This document shows, piece by piece, positions 1 to 6,083 of a DNA stretch of 14,991 nt; within the stretch, counting starts at the first letter, position 1, and each line of letters starts with the position of its first letter. The position numbers and the translations under genes were made by a program. This DNA comes from Elusimicrobia bacterium RIFCSPLOWO2_01_FULL_54_10 (GTDB lineage Bacteria > Elusimicrobiota > Elusimicrobia > 2-02-FULL-39-32), in contig MGUQ01000129.1 in assembly GCA_001799975.1 (NCBI GenBank), positions 10,640-25,630 of the forward strand, given 5' to 3'. The notes under the pieces were generated by a model. That model did no database searches. It was not told the origin of the DNA and worked only from the letters and a program-made list of their open reading frames with translations.

Positions 1-10
1 TTTACCTCGT

Positions 11-1246
11 TTGAAACGGGACGTTTTTTCCTGGGCGCTTTATGATTTCGCCAACTCCGCCTTTGCCACCACCATCCTTGCGGTCATTTTCAACGTCTAT
101 TTCGTTATGGAAATTTGCAAGGGCGGCGTCCCCATCATGGGGCGCTTGGTCCCTGGAGAAGCTCTCTGGGGCTATGTCCTGGGTGTTTCCATGCTTGCGG
201 TTTTTGTCCTGGCCCCGGTGCTGGGAGCCGTTTCAGACGCGGGAGTGCCAAAGAAAAAGTTCCTCGCTGTTTTCTGGTGCCTCGGGTGGGTTTTTTCGGC
301 CCTCCTTTTCTTTTGCCGGCAGGGAGACTGGCTTTCGGCCTCCATTTTTTTCATCCTGGCCAACATCGGCTTTGGCTGCGGAAATTCCTTTTACAATTCC
401 TTCTTAACAGACATTTCCACGCCTGCTAACGCCGGCCGGATCTCCGGCTTGGGCTGGGCTTTTGGCTATGTGGGGGGCGGCCTGCTTTTGGCCGTCAATC
501 TTCTCATGCTCAAACAAGGTTTTTCCGTTTCCTCCACATTTCTTTCCGTGGGCGTTTGGTGGGCGCTCTTCGGCATTCCCATTTTCCTCTATCTTCGTGA
601 ACCGGTGCGGGCGCGGGTGTCTTCGTCCGGCTCTCTTTTGAAAAAAGGTTTTCATGATCTCTCGGAAACATTCCAAAAAATCAAGCAATACCGCGAAACT
701 TTCAAGTTTCTGGCCGCGTACCTCATTTATAACGACGGCATCGAGACCGTCATCGTGATGGCCTCCATTTTCGGCGCCCGCGAGCTGGGATTTTCCACGA
801 CACAGCTGATCGGGTGCTTTTTAATGATTCAGGGCGTGGCATTTGTGGGTTCGCTTGTTTTCGGGCAGGTGGCGGACAGATTTTCGCACAAGAAAGCCAT
901 CGCCACCACATTATTTATCTACATCGGCATCTGCTTTTGGGCCGTGGGAATTAAAACCCAACAGCAATTTTGGATTCTGGGCGCGGTGGTGGGGCTGGTG
1001 CTGGGCGGCAGCCAGGCGGCCAGCCGCTCCCTGCTTTCTCTTCTCACGCCTCCTGAACATTCCGCGCAGTTTTTTGGCTTTTTCGCGCTGACGGGAAAAC
1101 TTTCTTCCTCGATAGGACCCGTGGTGTTTGGGCTCATAGCACAAATGTTTCACCTGCGGCTGGCCGTTTTATCTCTGGCGGTGTTTTTTGCCGTGGGTCT
1201 CTCAATTTTGTATTTTGTAAAGGAGCCGGAGACAGCTCCGGCCTGA
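11..1246 (+). CDS. UMF1-family MFS transporter (start uncertain)
   Basis: Polytopic inner-membrane protein of the major facilitator superfamily, closest in pattern to the UMF1/Atg22-like group; the substrate is unknown. The N-terminal signature WALYDFANSAFATT (residues 8-21) is typical of this group. Two MFS loop motifs are visible: GAVSDAGVPKKK near residues 73-84, and GQVADRFSHKKA in the second half, each between hydrophobic helices, consistent with about 12 membrane segments. The 411 residues are near the family's usual length. The listed start is a TTG at base 11 with no visible ribosome-binding site. The frame stays open to the window edge and relatives usually have some ten more residues before WALYDF, so the true start may lie outside the window. 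The C-terminal codons after LYFV (KEPETAPA) are formed by a small hairpin. The ten codons before them recur upstream of mnmG. Confidence 0.85.
   Translation: MKRDVFSWALYDFANSAFATTILAVIFNVYFVMEICKGGVPIMGRLVPGEALWGYVLGVSMLAVFVLAPVLGAVSDAGVPKKKFLAVFWCLGWVFSALLFFCRQGDWLSASIFFILANIGFGCGNSFYNSFLTDISTPANAGRISGLGWAFGYVGGGLLLAVNLLMLKQGFSVSSTFLSVGVWWALFGIPIFLYLREPVRARVSSSGSLLKKGFHDLSETFQKIKQYRETFKFLAAYLIYNDGIETVIVMASIFGARELGFSTTQLIGCFLMIQGVAFVGSLVFGQVADRFSHKKAIATTLFIYIGICFWAVGIKTQQQFWILGAVVGLVLGGSQAASRSLLSLLTPPEHSAQFFGFFALTGKLSSSIGPVVFGLIAQMFHLRLAVLSLAVFFAVGLSILYFVKEPETAPA
1187..1220 (+). repeat. Direct repeat copy 1 (MFS gene 3' end)
   Basis: These 34 bases match 6045-6078 at 29 positions, including a perfect 17-base core AATTTTGTATTTTGTAA at 1204-1220. 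Here they encode FAVGLSILYFV, the natural end of the last MFS helix. The match ends exactly where the hairpin at 1225-1242 begins. The two copies bracket the metal-efflux genes. A chance 17-base match in a 15-kb window is improbable, even allowing for AT richness. Confidence 0.85.
1225..1242 (+). repeat. Hairpin over the MFS stop codon
   Basis: A perfect 7-bp stem, GCCGGAG paired with CTCCGGC, closes a four-base loop ACAG and lies inside the last codons of the MFS gene. A weaker outer pairing, GAGCC (1223-1227) with GGCTC (1253-1257), is possible. No T-run follows, so it does not look like an intrinsic terminator. It could slow 3' decay of the MFS mRNA or be a small palindromic insertion that replaced the original MFS C-terminus. 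Confidence 0.55.
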
Positions 1247-1257
1247 TAAAATGGCTC

Positions 1258-1286
1258 TTGAAAGCCAGGATAATAACTGTTAGAGT
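1258..1286 (+). promoter_or_regulatory. Candidate sigma-70 promoter for metal cassette
   Basis: TTGAAA at 1258-1263 (5 of 6 to TTGACA) is separated by exactly 17 bases from TAGAGT at 1281-1286 (4 of 6 to TATAAT). It lies in the 46-base gap before the small Cys-rich gene. The start point would fall near the ATG at 1293, leaving almost no 5' leader, so the promoter may instead mainly serve the downstream czcC-like gene. No operator palindrome or regulator gene is visible nearby. Confidence 0.35.
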
Positions 1287-1292
1287 CTACCC

Positions 1293-1580
1293 ATGTTAAG
1301 GAAAAACCGGCTATTCGCCATTTTTGCAGTTGTGATGACTGCCGGACTTTTATCAGACATCCTTTCTGATTCGCTTGAGCCTTGCCCATCGGAACAGTCT
1401 CAGGATTGCGCGGCTTCTTCCTGCCATTCCGGCGGGTGTCAATTTCATTTTGGCGCGACCGCCGAACGCGGCTTGTCCCATTCGTTAATCGAGAAGAAGT
1501 TTATCATCGTTTCAGCCGTCATCCACATTCCGCAAAAACCTGTCCGCAGGCAATTGCGTCCCCCCATCCAAACCGCATAA
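1293..1580 (+). CDS. Small Cys/His-rich exported protein (CzcI-like by position)
   Basis: A 95-residue protein of unknown function directly upstream of the efflux genes. The N-terminus (MLRKNR, then a hydrophobic stretch to about residue 20) resembles a signal peptide or membrane anchor. It is followed by Cys31, Cys39, Cys44, His45, Cys49 and His52 within 22 residues, a plausible soft-metal-binding patch. The C-terminal third is basic and Pro-rich. Small metal-responsive periplasmic proteins such as CzcI commonly precede czcCBA operons, so a role in metal sensing or delivery is a reasonable guess from position only; I see no clear sequence signature of that family. There is no strong Shine-Dalgarno sequence before the ATG. 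It ends 61 bases before the next gene. Overlapping frames of similar size here lack the leader and the Cys pattern. Confidence 0.55.
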   Translation: MLRKNRLFAIFAVVMTAGLLSDILSDSLEPCPSEQSQDCAASSCHSGGCQFHFGATAERGLSHSLIEKKFIIVSAVIHIPQKPVRRQLRPPIQTA

Positions 1581-1630
1581 TCCGCAGCAGCACGCATCGT
1601 TACGCCTAACATCCTTTTTACTTTTAGAAT

Positions 1631-1638
1631 AAAGAGGT
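1631..1638 (+). promoter_or_regulatory. Ribosome-binding site of czcC-like gene
   Basis: AAAGAGGT ends three bases before the ATG at 1642 and is the clearest Shine-Dalgarno-like site of the cassette. It supports the chosen start, which also gives a good signal peptide. Confidence 0.6.
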
Positions 1639-1641
1639 CTT

Positions 1642-2916
1642 ATGAAAATTTTAGTTATGCTTTGTTTAATATTGAATCTTGCTTGTGCCTCAGCCGTTCG
1701 GGCGGCTGAGCAGCAATTGAGTGTTTCAAAGTCAGTATATACGCTTGCCCAACTCCTTGAATCCGCCTTGGCTCAAAACGAAGCCGTGTCGTCGGCCCGT
1801 TCCCGAGCGGAAGCGATGGTCTGGGCCGTGAAGCAGTCTAAAGCTTTCCAAAATCCGCGAGGCAGGTTTTCTCTGGGAAGAAAGACAGTAGAGTCTGCAG
1901 AGGGTTCGCTGTTCGAGGCGGAAATCTCCCAGCCTATCTTTTTTCCCGGTAAGAAGAAAATCCGCACGCGGCTTGCCGAGCTGGATGCGGAAGCCTCCCG
2001 GCACAGGCAATCGAAGATCGAATCGGATGTGGCTCAGGAAGTCGCGGAGCTTGCTTATGACCATGCCATCTTTCAAAAGAAACTGGATTTTGCGGAAAAA
2101 CGGCTCCAGAGAATGACCCTTGTCAAATCCTATCTGCAGGGACATGTTTTTGCGTCTCCTCAAAAACAGGCGGAGCGAAGCGTTGTCGAATACCGCCTCA
2201 TGGATCTGTCGGCGGAAAAAATCAAGGCGGAATCGGAACTGGTCAAAATCCGCGAGAGGATAGGAGTGCTTGTGAACATTGAGGGGAATTCTGAGATTGA
2301 CGTTCAGGTTCCTTGGCTTGCAGGAACCCGCGCGGTGAATGAAGACCAATGGAAAGCCGGCATTCTGGCAAAGAATCCGGATCTTCTGGAGCAAAAACTG
2401 TCTGTTTTGGCGGCAAAAGCGCAAAACTCTTTGGATTTCAGGGAGGCCTGGCCGGATGTTGAAGCGACTCTGTTCGTGGGACAGGAGTCCGCGGGCGAAA
2501 TGGAAAAAACCGCCGGAGGAGGCCTCTCAATGCCTTTACCTGTTTTTAACCGAAATCGTTCCGGGGCGGCCCGCTCGGGGCTCAATGCCAGGGCGGAAGC
2601 AGAGCTGCTAGCCCTTGAAGAAAAAAAGCTCTCTGCTGGAATAAAAATACTTTTGATGGAAATCCGGGCTTCCCGCGAATTGGTGCGATTGTACCCGATG
2701 TCGCTTATCAGCAGTCTTGAGAAAGACGTCGGGGCGGCGGAAAGCGAGTTCCGCAAAGGGCGGGCGGATCTGCTCATATACCTTGAGCTGGAGGATGAGG
2801 TTGCGGAAACCTATGACCATTGCCTGGAAGCCCAAAAATCCCTGGCGGACAGCCTCACCCACCTCTTCACCATGGCGGGAGATAAAGACTTTTCGCCTGA
2901 ACTTGTGCAATATTGA
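1642..2916 (+). CDS. czcC: CzcC/TolC-family outer-membrane efflux protein
   Basis: Outer-membrane factor of a heavy-metal RND efflux system, expected to form a trimeric channel through the outer membrane and periplasm. The first 22 residues form a signal peptide with probable cleavage after AVRA, before AEQQ. A Cys at residue 15 lacks a good lipobox. The mature part shows the two repeats of the OMF family: long Ala/Glu/Lys-rich helices (AQNEAVSSARSRAEAM near residues 44-59; LAELDAEASRHRQSKIESDV in the first half), with FEAEISQPIFFPGKKK as the typical strand segment. GGGLSMPLPVFNRNRSGAAR is the equivalent strand segment of the second half, followed by a second helical pair. The 424 residues match the CzcC/CusC length. 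It lies 9 bases before the RND gene, clearly an operon. Assignment to the metal branch rests on the neighbouring pump. Confidence 0.9.
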   Translation: MKILVMLCLILNLACASAVRAAEQQLSVSKSVYTLAQLLESALAQNEAVSSARSRAEAMVWAVKQSKAFQNPRGRFSLGRKTVESAEGSLFEAEISQPIFFPGKKKIRTRLAELDAEASRHRQSKIESDVAQEVAELAYDHAIFQKKLDFAEKRLQRMTLVKSYLQGHVFASPQKQAERSVVEYRLMDLSAEKIKAESELVKIRERIGVLVNIEGNSEIDVQVPWLAGTRAVNEDQWKAGILAKNPDLLEQKLSVLAAKAQNSLDFREAWPDVEATLFVGQESAGEMEKTAGGGLSMPLPVFNRNRSGAARSGLNARAEAELLALEEKKLSAGIKILLMEIRASRELVRLYPMSLISSLEKDVGAAESEFRKGRADLLIYLELEDEVAETYDHCLEAQKSLADSLTHLFTMAGDKDFSPELVQY

Positions 2917-2925
2917 GAACTCCTC

Positions 2926-5900
2926 ATGCTAGATAAACTGATCGACAAATCTCTGCAGAACAGAATTTTTGTTTTGTGCATTTTTGGGGCAATCCTTTGC
3001 GCCAGTATTTATTTTATCCAACGCATTCCGATTGATGCCGTCCCGGACATCACTTCCGTGCAGGTTGTGGTCAACACCCAGACCGGAGCCCTTGACCCTG
3101 AACAGATCGAAAGAACCGTCACCTATCCCATTGAAACGGAAATGAGCGGCATTTCCGGCGTGAATGAAGTGAGATCGCTCTCAAAATATGGCCTTTCCCA
3201 GGTTGTGGTTATTTTTAACGATGATACGGATGTCTATTGGGCCCGTCAACAGGTGTCGGAACGGCTTTTGAACGTCCGGGATGAACTTCCCGAAGGAACA
3301 AGCCCGTCTCTGGCTCCCATCACCACGGGACTCGGAGAGGTCATCATGTATGTGGTTCTCCCGAAACCGGGGTCGGAACTGGCTAAAAAATCCGAAAAAG
3401 AACGGCTGCTCTATTTGCGCACCATCCAGGACTTTGTGATTCGCCCGCATCTTAAAACCTCGGTCCAGAACATTGCGGAAGTGGATTCAAACGGCGGATA
3501 CGCAAAGGAAATTCATATTGAAATTGATCCCGGGAAGCTGGAAAGCCGGGGCATCAGCGTGGAAGAGCTGATCGAAAGGCTGGAAACTCTTGGGGAAAGT
3601 TTCGGCGGCGGGACCATTCAGCATGAGGGCCGGCAGGTCATCGTTCGCGCCTTCGGCGGATTGAGCGATCTGGAGCAGATCCGGCGGATTACGGTGAAGC
3701 TGGATGTGCGGGGAATGCCTATCCGCCTCGGGGACATAACCCAGGTGCGGGAAGATCACGCCCAGCGGCTTGGAGCGGCAACGTATGAAGCGAACGAAAC
3801 CGTTTTGGGCACCGTGCTCATGCTGAGCGGCGCCAATTCCCGGCAGGTCGCCCTCGATTCCGAAAAGGTCCTCACAGAAATGGAGCTTCCCAACGATGTT
3901 GAGATAAAAATTCTCTATTCCAGGCGGTTCCTGGTGGAATCCGTGATAAAAACGGTGGCCAAAAACCTCGCGGAAGGAGCCGTTCTCGTGGCGGTCGTGC
4001 TGTTTCTTCTGCTGGGACATCTGCGGTCGGCATTTGCGGTTTCTTTGGCGATTCCGATTTCGATGGCGGGAGCCGCATTGGGCATGAAATATTTGGGCAT
4101 CTCCGCCAATCTCATGAGTTTGGGCGCCATCGACTTTGGGCTGCTTGTGGACGCTTCCGTAGTGATGGTGGAAAACGTCCTGCGGCGGTTCAAGGCCATC
4201 AACGCCCCGTTGACTCCGTCCCAAAAGCTCACGCTCGTGCGCGTATCCTGCAATGAAGTCGCCCGCCCGGTGACGATCGGACTTCTCATCATCATGGCTG
4301 TTTATGTTCCCATTCTGTCACTAGAAGGAATTGAAGGCAAAGTGTTCATGCCCATGGCGCAGACGGTTCTCATGGCGCTCGGCGCTTCTCTCGTCGTGGC
4401 CCTGTGTCTCATGCCAGTGCTGGCTTATTTTATCCTGCGAGGCGATTTTGGAGAGATCAAGGAGTCCTATCTTTTTGCAGCCATTCAAAAGGGTTATGAG
4501 CCCGTCCTCCGATGGTGTTTAAAGCATTCAAAAATAATCGTGTGGCCAATCGCTGCGGTCGTCATCCTGTCGGGATTCATGTATTTCCGGCTGGGCGCGG
4601 ATTTTATGCCGGCGTTGAATGAGGGGGACATGGTCATCAACCTCACACGCGAGGCGTCCATCAGCCTGGACGATTCCATCCGGCTTCAGAAGAAATCCGA
4701 GCAGATCATTTCCAAGTTTCCGGAAGTGACGCATGTCTTTTCTCGCATGGGAACGCCCGAATCCGCCACAGACCCGATGGGAGTGAATCTGGCGGACACT
4801 TTTTTGATCCTTGATAAAAGCCGTCGGGAGCGGAGCAAAGGCGAACTTTTTGACGCCATTCACGCGGAAATTGAAAACGCGGTTCCCGGACAGGAGGTGA
4901 TGGAATCCCAGCCCATCGAGATGCGTTTTAACGAGATTTTGGAAGGCAGCCGGGCCGACGTGACTTTAAGAATATACGGACGGGACCTTGATGTGCTTCT
5001 GGGCCTGCTTGAAAAATCAAAGTCAGTTCTGGAAAAACTTCCCGGCGCCTCGGAAGTTGAGCTGGACGCGCTCACGGCGCTCCGGAGGAGCCCCGTGTTG
5101 AACGTGCGGCTGGATTATGAAAAGATTACCCGCTATGGGACAACTCCTGCGGCGGTCAACCGGCTGTTGGAAGCCGCCATGGGCGGACACACGGTGGGCA
5201 GTTTTTACGAACAGCAGTGGAGGTTTCCCATCGTCGCGCGGATCACGGAAAATTTGAGAGACAATCCGGACGAACTCAAGCGGTTCCCCGTGGGGCTTCC
5301 CGAGAGAGGCACCATCCCGCTCTCAGCAGTTGCTGTCATTGAAGAAAATGAGCAGGTTACCACCATCGCTCACGAAGGCGGCCGGCGATACGCCGCCGTC
5401 TCAATCAACCTGGAGGGCACGGACACGGAGGGCTTTGTAAAATCAGCCAAAATAACTTTAGATGAAGAGCTCAAACTTCCCAAAGGATATCATCTGGCCT
5501 GGGGAGGGCAATTCCAGAATCTGGAGAGAGCGAGGAAACGGCTCAGAGTGATCGTGCCGCTCATGCTCGCGGTCATTTTTCTCGTCATTTTTTGGCATTT
5601 CGACAGAAACTGGCGCCATGCAATCATGATATTCTTGAGCGTTCCCTTCGCCATGACCGGCGGTATTTTCTCCCTTTCAATAACGGGCATTCCCTTCAGT
5701 GTTTCCGCCTCCGTCGGATTTATCGCTCTGGCCGGAATCGCAATATTGAACGCCATGGTTCTGGTCAGCTTCTTCAACGAGCTTGAGCACGAAGGGTTGA
5801 GCGCTTCCGAATCCGCCATCGGAGGCGCAATGATCCGCTTGAGGCCCGTCCTCATGACGGCCCTTGTCGCGAGCCTGGGTTTTCTGCCCATGGCGGTCAA

Positions 5901-6060
5901 TACGGGGATCGGGTCGGAAGTCCAGAGGCCGTTGGCCACCGTCGTCATCGGCGGTCTCATGAGTTCCACCCTGCTCACTCTGATTGTTCTTCCCGCGCTG
6001 TATTCGTGGTTCGGCGCGTCTCCTGTCCCCAAGCCGGATCCTGCTTTGCCGTCGGACTAG
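2926..6060 (+). CDS. czcA: CzcA-like heavy-metal RND efflux pump
   Basis: Inner-membrane proton/metal antiporter of the HME-RND family, expected to export divalent cations (Co, Zn, Cd or Ni). The 1044 residues match CzcA length. The N-terminal helix (about residues 14-31) is followed by the signature RIPIDAVPDITSVQV. Helix 4 carries DFGLLVDASVVMVEN with Asp403, Asp409 and Glu416, matching the Asp-Asp-Glu proton-relay pattern of CzcA and not the CusA copper/silver pattern. Two large periplasmic domains and the second block of six helices are complete, ending TLIVLPALYSWFG. The gene starts 9 bases after czcC, with only a weak Shine-Dalgarno sequence, so it is probably translationally coupled. 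The adaptor gene czcB, normally between czcC and czcA, is missing. The last codons (ALPSD and stop) lie inside a repeat derived from the MFS gene. Confidence 0.93.
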   Translation: MLDKLIDKSLQNRIFVLCIFGAILCASIYFIQRIPIDAVPDITSVQVVVNTQTGALDPEQIERTVTYPIETEMSGISGVNEVRSLSKYGLSQVVVIFNDDTDVYWARQQVSERLLNVRDELPEGTSPSLAPITTGLGEVIMYVVLPKPGSELAKKSEKERLLYLRTIQDFVIRPHLKTSVQNIAEVDSNGGYAKEIHIEIDPGKLESRGISVEELIERLETLGESFGGGTIQHEGRQVIVRAFGGLSDLEQIRRITVKLDVRGMPIRLGDITQVREDHAQRLGAATYEANETVLGTVLMLSGANSRQVALDSEKVLTEMELPNDVEIKILYSRRFLVESVIKTVAKNLAEGAVLVAVVLFLLLGHLRSAFAVSLAIPISMAGAALGMKYLGISANLMSLGAIDFGLLVDASVVMVENVLRRFKAINAPLTPSQKLTLVRVSCNEVARPVTIGLLIIMAVYVPILSLEGIEGKVFMPMAQTVLMALGASLVVALCLMPVLAYFILRGDFGEIKESYLFAAIQKGYEPVLRWCLKHSKIIVWPIAAVVILSGFMYFRLGADFMPALNEGDMVINLTREASISLDDSIRLQKKSEQIISKFPEVTHVFSRMGTPESATDPMGVNLADTFLILDKSRRERSKGELFDAIHAEIENAVPGQEVMESQPIEMRFNEILEGSRADVTLRIYGRDLDVLLGLLEKSKSVLEKLPGASEVELDALTALRRSPVLNVRLDYEKITRYGTTPAAVNRLLEAAMGGHTVGSFYEQQWRFPIVARITENLRDNPDELKRFPVGLPERGTIPLSAVAVIEENEQVTTIAHEGGRRYAAVSINLEGTDTEGFVKSAKITLDEELKLPKGYHLAWGGQFQNLERARKRLRVIVPLMLAVIFLVIFWHFDRNWRHAIMIFLSVPFAMTGGIFSLSITGIPFSVSASVGFIALAGIAILNAMVLVSFFNELEHEGLSASESAIGGAMIRLRPVLMTALVASLGFLPMAVNTGIGSEVQRPLATVVIGGLMSSTLLTLIVLPALYSWFGASPVPKPDPALPSD

Positions 6061-6078
6061 TAATTTTGTATTTTGTAA
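6045..6078 (+). repeat. Direct repeat copy 2 (MFS remnant before mnmG)
   Basis: Second copy of the MFS 3' end. In the mnmG reading frame it encodes FAVGLVILYFV against FAVGLSILYFV in copy 1. Three of the five base differences are silent third-position changes (GTG/GTC, GGT/GGA, CTC/CTA); the other two change one codon (TCA/GTA). The czcA stop TAG (6058-6060) lies within it in another frame. The repeat leaves the frame open upstream of the true mnmG ATG, so automatic callers could place mnmG's start too early, up to an ATG at 6006. Confidence 0.85.
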
Positions 6079-6083
6079 GTAAC

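Noticed and set aside
1225..1242. Hairpin at the MFS 3' end as a Rho-independent terminator
   Set aside because: No T-run follows the stem on either strand.
1382..1609. 75-codon frame overlapping the small Cys-rich gene
   Set aside because: No leader, no ribosome-binding site and no organised Cys/His pattern, while the 1293-1580 frame has a signal-like start.
1642..1710. Lipoprotein signal in the CzcC-like protein at Cys15
   Set aside because: The residues before Cys (NLA) do not make a good lipobox, whereas a signal peptidase I site after AVRA is convincing.
1732..2424. 230-codon open frame on the minus strand opposite czcC
   Set aside because: It lies wholly within the czcC-like gene on the opposite strand, with a low-complexity Arg/Phe-rich translation and no recognisable motif; it mirrors codon bias of the real gene.
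3487..4224. 245-codon open frame on the minus strand opposite czcA
   Set aside because: Fully antisense to the strongly conserved CzcA region including helix 4; its His/Gln-rich translation has no family signature.
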